Positions 36,076 to 45,450 of a stretch of 47,735 nucleotides of DNA are shown one piece after another. Each line of letters opens with the position of its first letter. Within the stretch, counting starts at the first letter, position 1. Source of the DNA: a bacterium (GTDB lineage Bacteria > CAIWAD01); the NCBI GenBank assembly GCA_030685015.1, contig JAUXWS010000082.1, positions 1-47,735 of the forward strand, written 5' to 3'. Made by a program: the position numbers and the translations under genes. The notes beneath the pieces are model-generated. The model did no database searches. It was not told the origin of the DNA and saw nothing but the letters and a program-made list of their open reading frames with translations.

Positions 36076-37134
36076 ATGACGCGTACCCTGAAGGGAGCCC
36101 TGCTCGGAGGATCGCTGCTACTGGGCCTGATGACGTGGGTCGGCTGCGAATCGGACAACGGCTCTGCAACAAGCCTGAACGTGGACTACCCCGCCGCCTA
36201 TGTGGTCAATGGGCAGGACGGCGCGATCTCTGTCATCGATCTCTCGCAGAACGAGGTCGCCGGCACCATCCAATTGCGGGATGGTGAAGGCCACGCGATG
36301 ACCTGGCCCCATCACCTCAGCCTCTCGCCAGACGGCCAGCGCATCGCGGTCGGTGTGCCGGGCATGGACCTGGGCGGCGGACATGGCGGCATGGAGGGCA
36401 TGGTGGGCAAGTTCCTCGTCCTGAACGCCAACACGGGCCAGACCCTGCACTCCCAGTCTCTTCCCGCCATGACACACAGCGCAGTCTTCTCACCAGATGG
36501 GCTGGAAATCTGGGTGGGACAGATGGCCATGGACGGCAAGGTCATGGTCTTCGACGCGATGAGCTACTTGCCCATGGACACCATCATGGTGGGCATGGAC
36601 CCCGCCGAGATCACCTTCTCGGACGACGGCCACATGGCCTTCATCGCCTGCGGCGGCTCCGGCCTGGTGACGGCGATCGACCCCCACACGAAAACCGTGG
36701 TGGGTCAGATCCAGGTGGGCGAGAATCCCGTGGGCGCCTGGCCCGGGATGGACGGCATGATGTACACGGACAACGAGGACGGGCACAGCATCTCGATCTT
36801 CCATCACGACTCGCTGCAGGTGCGCCACACGCTGGACTTGGGCTTCAAGCCCGGCTACGCGGCCTTCCACATGCAGCGCGGCGAGCTGTGGGTCTCCAAT
36901 GCCACCGATGGCGCGGTGGCCATCTATCATGACGACCAGGGCACGTGGATGCACGACGCGGACATTCCCACCGGCGCGGATGCCCACGCCATCGTTTTCA
37001 CCGCGGACGGCCTGACCGCCTATGTGACCAACCAGGGCGCCGGCACCGTCTCAGTGATCAATGTGGCCACACGCGCCAGGATCAAGGACATCGCGGTGGG
37101 CAGGAAACCAAACGGCATCGTGTTGCGCGAGTAG
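36076..37134 (+). CDS. Met/His-rich YncE-like beta-propeller lipoprotein
   Basis: A 352-residue protein. A lipobox (about LMTWVGC, Cys 24) is followed by repeated beta-propeller blades of the YncE/cytochrome D1 kind: VVNGQDGAISVIDL, HLSLSPDGQRIAVG, HSAVFSPDGLEIWVG, EITFSDDGHMAFIACG and AIVFTADGLTAYVTNQG. A Met/His-rich loop (about 95-110: GMDLGGGHGGMEGMVGKF) and many Met residues in 150-180 (MAMDGKVMV, MSYLPMDTIMVGMD) look suited to copper. No catalytic motif. The ATG at 36076 is preferred over an upstream in-frame ATG because the signal peptide starts there. Likely a periplasmic copper sensor, chaperone or buffer linked to the efflux genes (inference). Confidence 0.85.
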   Translation: MTRTLKGALLGGSLLLGLMTWVGCESDNGSATSLNVDYPAAYVVNGQDGAISVIDLSQNEVAGTIQLRDGEGHAMTWPHHLSLSPDGQRIAVGVPGMDLGGGHGGMEGMVGKFLVLNANTGQTLHSQSLPAMTHSAVFSPDGLEIWVGQMAMDGKVMVFDAMSYLPMDTIMVGMDPAEITFSDDGHMAFIACGGSGLVTAIDPHTKTVVGQIQVGENPVGAWPGMDGMMYTDNEDGHSISIFHHDSLQVRHTLDLGFKPGYAAFHMQRGELWVSNATDGAVAIYHDDQGTWMHDADIPTGADAHAIVFTADGLTAYVTNQGAGTVSVINVATRARIKDIAVGRKPNGIVLRE

Positions 37135-37393
37135 GTGGGACTGGCATCCTGGGTTCCGACAGCGTGGTTGGGATTTCAGGGATCCTGCACCGTCATTGAT
37201 TCTAGGGGAGCCTCTTCGCGGCATTGTCCATCAACATGATGAACACGAATGATCGCTCGTTTCGCCCAATGTCCATTCACTGAGTAAATTAGGCTGGGGG
37301 AAGTAAGTCAGCCGGATTGTCCGTTGAGGGAATGATTGCCACCTTGCGCCCAAGTGAGGAACCCGACCTCATACGGTATTACTGAAGGAACAC

Positions 37394-37810
37394 ATGGCCC
37401 GCTCTCGAAACAACTTGAGGCAGCACTTGCCCCGCGGGAGGGGGTTCCGTCAGTTGTTCACGGTCCTGTTGGCGTTCCAGCTCACCTTCTTGCGCCTGCA
37501 CCTGTTGTCGGAGCACCACCATCTGGGTGGTTCTTCGCTCCATGATGCTCTGACCGGCACCCTGACCGATCCCCACGCCTGGACGATGGATGATACCGAA
37601 CACCGTCCCCACCACGCCGTGGAGCACCAGATCTCTCTGGCGGGCCGGCCTCGCCCCGTGGCCTTTGTTTCCTTGGCACTCCCGGCCCTTCCCAGTCTGG
37701 TTGTGTCTGAACCCCTGAGCAAGCCCTATGTCGCCGTTGCGGTAAAAAAGGATCCACCTCCCGATCCTGATGCCGCAGCTCCCGGCGCCCGTGCCCCTCC
37801 CGTCGCCTAA
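37394..37810 (+). CDS. Small His-rich secreted or anchored protein
   Basis: A 138-residue protein with an Arg-rich N-terminus, a hydrophobic segment (about 19-36, QLFTVLLAFQLTFLRLHLL) and a His cluster (SEHHHLGG, EHRPHHAVEH), then a second hydrophobic stretch and a Pro-rich tail. AAGGA lies 4 bases before the ATG. It precedes the Czc-like set by 171 bp, in which a short hairpin (CAGGC/GCCTG) may attenuate. No family is recognised; metal binding is inferred from the His content and position. The 37135-37393 gap upstream shows no clear promoter. Confidence 0.7.
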   Translation: MARSRNNLRQHLPRGRGFRQLFTVLLAFQLTFLRLHLLSEHHHLGGSSLHDALTGTLTDPHAWTMDDTEHRPHHAVEHQISLAGRPRPVAFVSLALPALPSLVVSEPLSKPYVAVAVKKDPPPDPDAAAPGARAPPVA

Positions 37811-37981
37811 GCTCCCTCCCCTTCGAACCGTTTAGCTCCGCAAGCGGCAATCCCATCCATGCCCGATCCGGCAGGCTCCGCCTGATTCCGCTCGGCAAGT
37901 GGTCGGCCTGCGAGTATCGCGTACCCGACCTCGGGAAGTCCGGCTTGTAAATGCACCTGGACCAACAACCATGGAGTCCAC

Positions 37982-39547
37982 ATGCGTACCCGTACCCGTA
38001 CCCTGCTACCAGTGGTCCTGGCCCTGCTCGTGGCTAGCGCCGGTTGCCGGAACTCACATGATCACGCCGACCCCGGAGGCGAAACCGAAGCCAAGACCGC
38101 TCAGGTCACGGTCTGGACGGACCGGCATGAGGTGTTCGCCGAACATCAAGTCCCCGTGGCCGGCGAACCCACCACCTTCATCACCCACGTCACCGACCTG
38201 CAGACCCTTGAACCCCGCCGCGAAGGTCCAGTGACCTTTGTTCTTCACAAGGAAGGCACCGAGTTGAATCATGAGGAAGCGGCGCCGGCACGGGTGGGGA
38301 TCTACCTGCCGAAGCTGGTCTTTCCCCAGCCTGGGGATTGGACCCTGTCGCTGCGGGTTCCCATTGAGGGTGGCGAGGCCACCATCCAGCTGGGCACGAT
38401 CCAGGTGGCGGCCGATGCGAAAGCTGCCCTGGCCGTCGACGTGGCGGACGGCCCCGAAGGCATCAGCTTTCTCAAGGAACAGCAGTGGACCATCCTGTCG
38501 CGCACCGAACCCGTCACCATGCGACTCATGGTGGAACACGTGCGGGTTCCGGCGCGGGTGCGGGCCAAACCAGGCACCAGCGCCACGCTGACGGCCCCGG
38601 CCACCGGCCGCCTGGTCGCGTCCAGCGGGTCCGTTCCCCGCCCTGGCCAAACGGTGCGGGCCGGCCAGGTCCTGGCCATCCTGGTGCCGGACTTCTCGGA
38701 AGTCGGCTTGAGGGTGGCCGAGACGCAGGCAGGGGCCGTGCGGGCCCGGACGGCCTGGGAACTGGCCCAGGCGCACTTCGACCGCACCAAGGCGCTGGCC
38801 GCGCAGCAGGTGAGATCCCCGCGGGAAATGCAGGAGGCCGAGGCCGAGCTGGCGTCGGCGCGGGCCCGCCACGAGGCCGCATCCGCCATGCTCAAGACCT
38901 TCCAGCAGGCCGGCGAGGGAAGGGCCGCCGATGGCGTCCGCATGGAACTGCGCGCTCCCATCGACGGTGTCCTCAACTCCCAGCTTGCCGGTCCCGGCGA
39001 TGTGGTGCAAGCCGGCCAGGCCCTCTTCTCCGTCATGGATCCATCCGTCGTCTGGGTGGAGGCCGGCATTCCGGAAGCGTCCGTCGCGCGACTCAGCCAG
39101 GCCCGCGCCGCCTACATCGAAGGTGCGGGGGACGATCAGTCTCCCATCCCGGTCACCGGCGACGGACGGGGGCGCTTCCTCTCCCTGGGCTTGGAAGTGG
39201 ATGTGGCCACCCGCACCGTTCCCCTGCTCTACGAAACCCGCAACCCGGATGGCCAACTCCGCATCAGCCAGAACGTCACGCTGCAAGTGGAGACCTCGCG
39301 GGTCGAGAGCGCCGTCGCTGTGCCGGAGCGTGCACTGGTGGAGGAAGGCGAGCTGCTGATCGCCTACGTCCAACTGTCCGGCGAGACCTTCGAGAAGCGG
39401 GTGATCCGCGCCGGCATCCGCGACAAGGGCTTCGTGCAAGTGCTGGAAGGCTTGCGCGAGGGCGAGCGCGTGGTGTCCAAGGGCGCCGTCGCGCTGCGCC
39501 TGGCCTCCATGTCCGGAGTCATTCCCGCGCATGGCCACGCGCATTGA
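37982..39547 (+). CDS. czcB: Czc-like RND periplasmic adaptor lipoprotein
   Basis: A 521-residue protein with a lipobox (VASAGC, Cys 22), a His-containing start (NSHDHAD), an extra N-terminal beta-rich domain of about 150 residues (residues 40-160), then the adaptor fold: PATGRLVAS, an alpha-helical hairpin (about 240-310, AQAHFDRTKALAAQQV), APIDGVLNSQLAGPGDVVQAGQ and the C-terminal membrane-proximal domain with GLREGERVVSKGAVALR. GGAG lies 5 bases before the ATG. It begins the second efflux set, followed after 18 bp by its pump. Confidence 0.92.
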   Translation: MRTRTRTLLPVVLALLVASAGCRNSHDHADPGGETEAKTAQVTVWTDRHEVFAEHQVPVAGEPTTFITHVTDLQTLEPRREGPVTFVLHKEGTELNHEEAAPARVGIYLPKLVFPQPGDWTLSLRVPIEGGEATIQLGTIQVAADAKAALAVDVADGPEGISFLKEQQWTILSRTEPVTMRLMVEHVRVPARVRAKPGTSATLTAPATGRLVASSGSVPRPGQTVRAGQVLAILVPDFSEVGLRVAETQAGAVRARTAWELAQAHFDRTKALAAQQVRSPREMQEAEAELASARARHEAASAMLKTFQQAGEGRAADGVRMELRAPIDGVLNSQLAGPGDVVQAGQALFSVMDPSVVWVEAGIPEASVARLSQARAAYIEGAGDDQSPIPVTGDGRGRFLSLGLEVDVATRTVPLLYETRNPDGQLRISQNVTLQVETSRVESAVAVPERALVEEGELLIAYVQLSGETFEKRVIRAGIRDKGFVQVLEGLREGERVVSKGAVALRLASMSGVIPAHGHAH

Positions 39548-39565
39548 AACCTAAGAGGAATCATC

Positions 39566-42500
39566 ATGGATAGATTGATCCAGTGGGCGTTGCACAATCG
39601 CCCGCTTGTCCTGGTGGTGGCCGTGCTCTTGACCGCGCTCGGCATCACCACCGCCCTGCGCATGCCCGTGGACGTGTTCCCCGATCTGACGGCTCCCACC
39701 GTCACGGTGATCACGGAAGCGCACGGCATGTCGCCGTCAGAAGTCGAGACCCAGATCACTTTCCCCATTGAAACGGCCGTGAATGGCGCGGCGGGCGTCA
39801 GGCGTGTCCGCTCGGCCACGGCGGTCGGCATCTCCGTCGTGTGGGTGGAGTTCGAATGGGGCACCGAGATCCGCGAGGCCCGCCAGATCGTCAGCGAGAA
39901 GCTGGGCTCCGTGGCGGGCGACCTGCCGCCGGAAGGCGAGCGTCCGACCCTGGCTCCCCAGTCCTCCATCATGGGCGAGATCCTGTTCCTGGCGTTGAGT
40001 TCGGACCAGCATTCCCCCGCCGAACTCCGCAGCTACGCCGAAACGTCCTTGAGGCGGCGTCTGCTGGCCGTGCCCGGCGTGTCCCAGGTGACGCCCATCG
40101 GCGGTGGCGAGAAGCAATTCCATGTCGTGGTTGATCCAGCGGCCTTGCAGGCCAACCAGATCACATTGGCGCAAGTCGTTCACGCCCTGGAGGAAGGCAA
40201 CGAGAACGTCTCGGCCGGCATCATCAATGAGCGTGGCTCGGAATGGTTGGTGACCGGTATTGGCCGGGTCCGCTCGCTGGAGGACATCGGCGCCACGATG
40301 GTGGCGGTCCGTGGCGGCATTCCAACCCTCGTCCGCGACCTGGGGCGCGTGGAGATCGGCGAGGCCCAGAAGCGCGGGGAAGGTTCGGCCATGGGCAAGC
40401 CCGCCGTGATCCTGGGCATCCAGAAGCAGCCCGGCGCCAACACGCTTGAGCTGACCGAGCGCCTGGATGCCGTGCTGGAGGCGGCCAAAGCCAAACTGCC
40501 CGCCGGCATGACGCTCAAGACCGACATCTTCCGCCAGGCCGATTTCATCGATGTCTCCGTGCGCAACGTCCTCATGGCCCTGCTGGAAGGCGTGCTGCTG
40601 GTCACCCTGGTCGTGATGCTCTTCCTGGGAAACCACCGCGCCACCCTGATCACCTTGACCGCGATTCCCTTGTCCCTGGTCACGGCGGTCCTGACCCTGA
40701 AGTGGCTGGGCGCCTCCATCAACACCATGACCCTGGGCGGCATGGCCATCGCCATCGGCGCGCTGGTGGACGATGCGGTGATCGATGTCGAGAACGTGTT
40801 CCGCCGCCTGCGTGAGAATCACGCGCGGCCTGCCGGCGAGCGCCGCTCCATCCTGGGCGTGGTCTTCGACGCCAGCGTGGAGATCCGCAGCTCCATCGTT
40901 TTCGCCACCCTCATCATCGCCCTCGTGTTCATCCCCATCTTCTTCCTGTCCGGCGTCGAAGGCCGCCTCCTGCAACCCCTGGGGCAGGCCTACCTGGTGG
41001 CGCTGGCGGCCTCGCTCTTCGTGGCGGTCACCGTGACCCCGGTGCTGTGCTCCTTCCTGTTGCCTTCCAGCAAGGGCGTGCGACAGGAGCAAGAGCCGGC
41101 CTTCGTCCGTTGGCTGAAACACAAGTACCGGCCCATCCTTGGGGCCGCCTTGGACCACCCGTGGCGCTTCACGCTTCCAGCCATGCTCCTGCTGCTGCTG
41201 GCCCTGGCCGCGTCCACCCGCATGGGGCGCGCCTTCCTGCCGGAGTTCAACGAGGGGTCGCTGACGATCAGCGCCGTCACCCTGCCGGGTACTTCGCTGG
41301 AAGAGTCGGATCAGCTGGGACGAGTGATCGAGCAAACCCTGCTGCAGTTCCCCGAAGTGCTTTCCGTGGCACGCCGCACCGGCCGCGCCGAGCTGGACGA
41401 ACATGCCCAGGGCGTGGAGTCCGCCGAACTGGATGTCTCCATCGCGCTGAAGGACCGCGACAAGCAGGAGTTCCTGGACGAGCTGCGCACCGCCTTCTCG
41501 CGCGTGCCGGGCGTCAACATCACCATCGGCCAACCCATTTCCCATCGCATCGACCACATGCTGTCCGGCACGAGGGCCAACATCGCCGTGAAGATCTTCG
41601 GTCCGGACCTCTACAAGTTGCGTTCACTGGCGGAAAGCGCCCGGCAGGCAATGCAGGAGGTGGAAGGCGTGGTGGACCTGTCCGTCGAACAGCAGACCGA
41701 AGTGCCCATCCTGAAGATCCACTTCGATCGGGCCGAGATCGCCCGCCATGCCTTGACCATCCGGGACGTCGCCCACATGGTCGAGGCAGCCTTGCAGGGT
41801 GTGGTGGTGTCACGGATCATCGATGGCCAGGCCTCCTACGATCTGGTCGTTCGCGTTGTTTCCACCGAAGAGTGGCGGCTGGACACCTTGGGTGACCTGC
41901 TGGTGGACACGCCCATGGGCGCGCGCGTGCCCCTGCACGCCCTGGCCCGCATTCAGCGTGACACGGGCCCGAACCAGATCCTGCGCGAGCAGATCGAGCG
42001 CAAGATCGTCGTGCAGTGCAACGTCTCCGGTCGTGACGTCACCAGCGTCGTCCACGACGTGCAGGCCCGCGTGAATCCGCTTCTGCAGGAAGCCGGTGGC
42101 TACCACGTGGAGTACGCTGGACAGTTTGAAAGCGCCGCCGAGGCGGGGCGGCGACTCACGCTCATCAGCATCGCCGTCGTGATCGGCATCGGGTTCCTGC
42201 TGCACGTGGCCTTCCGCTCCGCGCGCGACGCGTCCCTGATCATGCTCAACCTGCCACTGGCACTGATCGGTGGTGTGGCCGGCGTCTTCGCCAGTGGCGG
42301 CGTCTTGAGCGTGGCCTCCTTGATCGGCTTCATCACGGTGTTTGGCATCGCCACGCGCAACGGCATCATGCTGGTATCACACATCCGCCACCTGCAGGAG
42401 CACGAGGGAGTGACCGACTTCCTCGAGGCCGTGCAGCGCGGGGCGATGGAACGCCTGGTGCCGATTCTGATGACCGCCATGGCCACCGGCTTGGCTTTGA

Positions 42501-42670
42501 TTCCGCTGGCTCTGGGCGGGGACAAACCCGGCAACGAGATCCAGACCCCCATGGCGATCGTCATCCTCTTCGGCCTGATGACCTCCATGGTGTTGAACAT
42601 GGTCATCGTCCCGGCCCTCTACCTGAAACATGGCCGGCCGGTGGCCAGCGAAGCAGGAGGTGTTGCATGA
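39566..42670 (+). CDS. czcA: Czc/HME-type RND efflux pump
   Basis: A 1034-residue pump with the family layout of two large periplasmic loops and 12 membrane helices. MPVDVFPDLTAPTVTVITEA at the N-terminus, the helix 4 region GGMAIAIGALVDDAVIDVEN with acidic residues for proton relay, and FITVFGIATRNGIMLVSH near the end are typical. Its helix 4 acidic pattern differs from the CusA-like pump in the window, so the substrate probably differs; I do not assign a metal. GAGGA lies 7 bases before the ATG; the stop overlaps the next gene (ATGA). Confidence 0.93.
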   Translation: MDRLIQWALHNRPLVLVVAVLLTALGITTALRMPVDVFPDLTAPTVTVITEAHGMSPSEVETQITFPIETAVNGAAGVRRVRSATAVGISVVWVEFEWGTEIREARQIVSEKLGSVAGDLPPEGERPTLAPQSSIMGEILFLALSSDQHSPAELRSYAETSLRRRLLAVPGVSQVTPIGGGEKQFHVVVDPAALQANQITLAQVVHALEEGNENVSAGIINERGSEWLVTGIGRVRSLEDIGATMVAVRGGIPTLVRDLGRVEIGEAQKRGEGSAMGKPAVILGIQKQPGANTLELTERLDAVLEAAKAKLPAGMTLKTDIFRQADFIDVSVRNVLMALLEGVLLVTLVVMLFLGNHRATLITLTAIPLSLVTAVLTLKWLGASINTMTLGGMAIAIGALVDDAVIDVENVFRRLRENHARPAGERRSILGVVFDASVEIRSSIVFATLIIALVFIPIFFLSGVEGRLLQPLGQAYLVALAASLFVAVTVTPVLCSFLLPSSKGVRQEQEPAFVRWLKHKYRPILGAALDHPWRFTLPAMLLLLLALAASTRMGRAFLPEFNEGSLTISAVTLPGTSLEESDQLGRVIEQTLLQFPEVLSVARRTGRAELDEHAQGVESAELDVSIALKDRDKQEFLDELRTAFSRVPGVNITIGQPISHRIDHMLSGTRANIAVKIFGPDLYKLRSLAESARQAMQEVEGVVDLSVEQQTEVPILKIHFDRAEIARHALTIRDVAHMVEAALQGVVVSRIIDGQASYDLVVRVVSTEEWRLDTLGDLLVDTPMGARVPLHALARIQRDTGPNQILREQIERKIVVQCNVSGRDVTSVVHDVQARVNPLLQEAGGYHVEYAGQFESAAEAGRRLTLISIAVVIGIGFLLHVAFRSARDASLIMLNLPLALIGGVAGVFASGGVLSVASLIGFITVFGIATRNGIMLVSHIRHLQEHEGVTDFLEAVQRGAMERLVPILMTAMATGLALIPLALGGDKPGNEIQTPMAIVILFGLMTSMVLNMVIVPALYLKHGRPVASEAGGVA

Positions 42671-43908
42671 ACGCCGCCACTCGTTTGATGATGACCGTCG
42701 CTGCCCTGCTGCTGCTGGGCTTGACCACGACCCGTGCGGCGGAGCCGCCCGTGCAGGAACTGACCCTCGAGGAGGCCCTGCGCCGGGCCCATGAGCACCA
42801 CCCGCGCCTGGCCGCGGCGCGCGCGCGGGAAGAGGCCGCGCATGGCAGGACCCGCCAGGCGGGCCTGTGGTCGAACCCGGCCCTCATCGCGGGCGCGGAG
42901 CAGCTGCGCACCGACACCGATCAGCCCGACTCGCGTGAGTCCATTTTGGGCTTCTCCCAAACGATTCCGCTGGGCGGCCGAGTAGGGAAAGCCCGGGAGG
43001 CGGCGCGACTGGATCAGGAGGCCCAAGCCCGCCAAGTGGAATCCGTCCGCCGGGCGGTGGAGCGGGAGGTCCGGGACGCCTTTGCCACGGCCCTGTTCCA
43101 ACAGCGGGCACGTGAGATCCTGGCTCAAGGCGCGGAGGATCTGGAAACCGGGGTGTCCATGGCGCGCACACGCGTCCAGCAAGGCGAGTTGGCTCCCCAT
43201 GAGATCGCGAACGTGGAAATGGATTGGTCGCGCTTCAAATTGGATTTGGAGCGCAGCGGGGAACTCGCCCGGTTTGCCATGACCTCCCTTGCCACGGCGA
43301 TGGGCGAGCCGGATCGGGTGCCAGCATCACTTGCCGGCGAGTTGGAGGCCCACTTCGAGCTTCCCTCCCTGGAGGACGTGGCGAACAGCTTGGCCCTGCA
43401 CCCCGATGTCCTGTGGGACGAGGCCCAGGCGCGCGGCGCGGATGCGCGGCTCAAACTGGCCCGGGCGGAGCGCATTCCCGATGTGAATGTCGAGGTGCTG
43501 TTCCGCCGACTGGAGGCCACGGACGACCGTCGGCTGGACATGGGTCTCAACGTTCCTCTGCCCTTGTTCAATCGCAACCAGGGTCGTGTGATGGAAGCAC
43601 GAGCCGAGGTCGACGCCGTCCGGCAGCGACAACGTTGGTCGGGCCAGGAGCGGCGATTGCGACTCAAGGAGGCTCATCAGCAACTGCAGGAGGCCCTGGC
43701 CCGGGTCCGGGCTCAGGTGGACGTGATCCAACCGCAAGCCGAGCGGATCCTGCAGGCCGCGCAGGCCCGCCATGCCGTGGGTGAGCTGAGCCTGGTCGAG
43801 GTTCTAGCGGCGCGTGGAGAGAGGACGCAGGCACAGCTTGAACATCTGGAGGCCCTGCGAATGGTCATGGAGTCCTGGGCCCGGTTGTCGGAATTCGTGT
43901 CCATTTGA
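42667..43908 (+). CDS. CzcC/TolC-family outer-membrane factor
   Basis: A 413-residue protein with a signal peptide (about 1-24, ending TTTRAAE) and OEP helices: LTLEEALRRAHEHHPRLAAA at the start, GFSQTIPLGGRVGKAREAA, and MGLNVPLPLFNRNQGRVMEA, which is typical of CzcC. It completes the outer-membrane channel of the plus-strand set and ends just before a strong hairpin at 43931-43959. Confidence 0.93.
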   Translation: MNAATRLMMTVAALLLLGLTTTRAAEPPVQELTLEEALRRAHEHHPRLAAARAREEAAHGRTRQAGLWSNPALIAGAEQLRTDTDQPDSRESILGFSQTIPLGGRVGKAREAARLDQEAQARQVESVRRAVEREVRDAFATALFQQRAREILAQGAEDLETGVSMARTRVQQGELAPHEIANVEMDWSRFKLDLERSGELARFAMTSLATAMGEPDRVPASLAGELEAHFELPSLEDVANSLALHPDVLWDEAQARGADARLKLARAERIPDVNVEVLFRRLEATDDRRLDMGLNVPLPLFNRNQGRVMEARAEVDAVRQRQRWSGQERRLRLKEAHQQLQEALARVRAQVDVIQPQAERILQAAQARHAVGELSLVEVLAARGERTQAQLEHLEALRMVMESWARLSEFVSI

Positions 43909-43930
43909 CGATGTGCTGGTGAAGTAAGGA

Positions 43931-43959
43931 GCCCGCCAGGGAACGACTCCCTGGCGGGC
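43931..43959. terminator. Hairpin between convergent genes
   Basis: A perfect 12-bp stem (GCCCGCCAGGGA, 5-nt loop, TCCCTGGCGGGC) lies between the outer-membrane factor gene (ends 43908) and the convergent transporter gene (ends 44015). It lacks a T run but is well placed as a bidirectional terminator. Confidence 0.75.
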
Positions 43960-44014
43960 CAGTTATCGGGGCGGGATGGCGGGTCGACTTTTCGACGCCC
44001 GCCACCGTTGCGCG

Positions 44015-44452
44015 TCATTTCGCGGGTGTTAGGCGCAACAGGAACAAGCCTGCGATGGACAGGGCAATGCCCAGCAGCCTGGGCCAGGATGCTGGTTCCT
44101 TGAAGAACAGGATGCCAGCGATCGCCATCAGGGCAGCCCCGCCGGCAAGCACCATGGGCACGGCCGACAGGGGACCGCCCTTCTGGAAAAGCAGAAAGAA
44201 CATCACGGTTCCAGCTCCCACGCAGATCCCCGTGAGGACGGAGTAGAGAATACCTGGGCCTGCCGCGCGCTGGGCCTCGGCGGAGGTCTGCCATAGAACA
44301 AGCAAGTACAGGGCGATGGCCACCGTGGCCGTTCCTTCGACAATCAGACCACCCAGTCCATCCGACACATGCTCGGCGGCCAGTTTGGTGAAGATCTGAT
44401 GCAGGCCGTACAACACGGCCGCCCCGACGGCGTACCAGAACCAGCTCGTCAT
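44015..44452 (-). CDS. Small DMT/EamA-type membrane transporter
   Basis: A 145-residue, five-helix hydrophobic protein (about 5-22, 33-53, 72-91, 97-115, 125-142) with a FFKEPASWPRLLGIALSIAGLFLL end, which is the second-half signature of EamA transporters. It is half the length of standard EamA proteins, so it may work as a dimer like EmrE-type DMT proteins. AAGGAAGG lies 4-5 bases before the ATG at 44452. Substrate unknown; being next to efflux genes is only suggestive. Confidence 0.83.
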   Translation of the reverse strand: MTSWFWYAVGAAVLYGLHQIFTKLAAEHVSDGLGGLIVEGTATVAIALYLLVLWQTSAEAQRAAGPGILYSVLTGICVGAGTVMFFLLFQKGGPLSAVPMVLAGGAALMAIAGILFFKEPASWPRLLGIALSIAGLFLLRLTPAK

Positions 44453-44782
44453 GTGGACCTTCCTTGTGACAGTTGTTCTTCTGTGGCGCGATCGGCTCGT
44501 CCACCCATTGCCGGCGAGCCGGATGTGAAACGTCCAGCCGTGACGCCTCAATTCGCCAGCAAGGTAAGGCGCGCCACTTGCATCGCCCCAACTCCTGACC
44601 CGCCCCGACTCCAGATGAGCACAGGTGCGCTCGCATGGGATGATTGCCACTACGTGACATCTCGGGGAGGCTCAGATGGCGATCGACAAGGCAAATCGGC
44701 GACCTAGAATTGTGCGGCGGCTATGCTGCGACACGACAGAACGAAAGGATCCCCACTGTGGCGGAACCCATTGATGCTCACA

Positions 44783-44818
44783 TGCTCCAACCGGGACTCG
44801 AACCCCGAACCAACTGAT
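44783..44818 (-). pseudogene. tRNA-Lys 3' fragment, copy A (attachment-site scar)
   Basis: Minus-strand TTGGTTCGGGG, TTCGAGT, CCCGG, TTGGAGC then A make the variable loop, T arm and 3' acceptor strand of a tRNA. A mismatch in the T stem shows decay. The 5' half is absent. Downstream on the minus strand is a degenerate hairpin (GGGTTCC...GGATCC) corresponding to the intact terminator of copy B. Confidence 0.7.
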
Positions 44819-45141
44819 GATTTTTGACGTGCTTCGCGACCACCTCAGGAAGTGGCCGGATGAGGCATATCTGATCAAATTTCCTTGCCAGGCTTAGGCT
44901 TTCGTTGTGCCAAGTTGATCGCTGCCTTGCAAGACAGAGCACGTCTTCCCAACGAGGAATCGGTCCGCCGGTCGGAGCCCAGCTCCGTCCAGACCTGGCT
45001 CGGACAAGGCCGACGCTGATTGATCCCCTTGCCCGCGAACCCCTTCCCTTCCCCCAGCGCACAACGCGCCTTTCAAGGTCCGGGATCATTCGTGATGAAT
45101 CGAGGATGGGGGAAGTTGGTGCAACCGGCGTGCAACGGTGC

Positions 45142-45175
45142 AAAAAGGAAGGGTTCCAGCGGAGGCGGAACCCTT
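45142..45175 (-). terminator. Rho-independent terminator of the tRNA-Lys remnant
   Basis: On the minus strand AAGGGTTCC, a 9-nt loop, GGAACCCTT, then CCTTTTT, a classical terminator lying about 12 bp after the tRNA 3' end of copy B. It indicates that the sequence left of 45187 is the original chromosomal DNA downstream of a tRNA gene. Confidence 0.8.
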
Positions 45176-45186
45176 TGATGCTCAAA

Positions 45187-45228
45187 TGCTCCAACAGGGA
45201 CTCGAACCCCGAACCAACTGATTAAGAG
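45187..45228 (-). pseudogene. tRNA-Lys(CTT) 3' half, copy B (attachment site)
   Basis: The minus strand reads the anticodon loop CTCTTAA (anticodon CTT), the 3' anticodon stem TCAGT, variable loop, T arm (CGGGG, TTCGAGT, CCCTG with one wobble pair), acceptor strand TTGGAGC and discriminator A. The 5' partner GCTCCAA is absent from the sequence upstream, so the gene is cut within the anticodon arm. With the terminator kept on one side and a recombinase gene on the other, this is best read as the displaced 3' end left when an element integrated into a tRNA-Lys gene. The element would lie to the right. Confidence 0.78.
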
Positions 45229-45450
45229 GCGTATTCCGCAAGTCGTATTGATTCGTCACGTCAGGTCCTTCTTCCTCACGATCCCTTTGATTTGCAGGAC
45301 TTTCAGCGCACACTGTGTCCCGTGTTCGGTCCCGGCCTGTCCCGCCCTTTCACAAAAAAGCGTGGAACGGCGGTGCAACGGGAGCTCCGACCCCGCTTCC
45401 GGGGCCGGGTCCGGGATCTTGGCAGAGGATGAAGCATTCCAGGAGGGCGT

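Larger units (their letters stand above)
44453..45450. other. About 1 kb without genes, carrying attachment-site scars
   Basis: No credible coding region. It contains two copies of a 59-bp block (44760-44818 and 45164-45222, 56 of 59 identical) that are 3' ends of tRNA-Lys with downstream terminator sequence, and the promoter area of the recombinase gene at 45451. The sequence between the two blocks has no recognisable content and may be a relic of an earlier insertion. Confidence 0.7.

Noticed and set aside
39737-41557. 606-residue minus-strand open frame opposite the Czc-like pump
   Set aside because: Antisense shadow of a well-supported pump gene.
44783-45228. Complete tRNA genes
   Set aside because: No 5' acceptor strand, D arm or 5' anticodon stem is found for either copy; only 3' parts are present.
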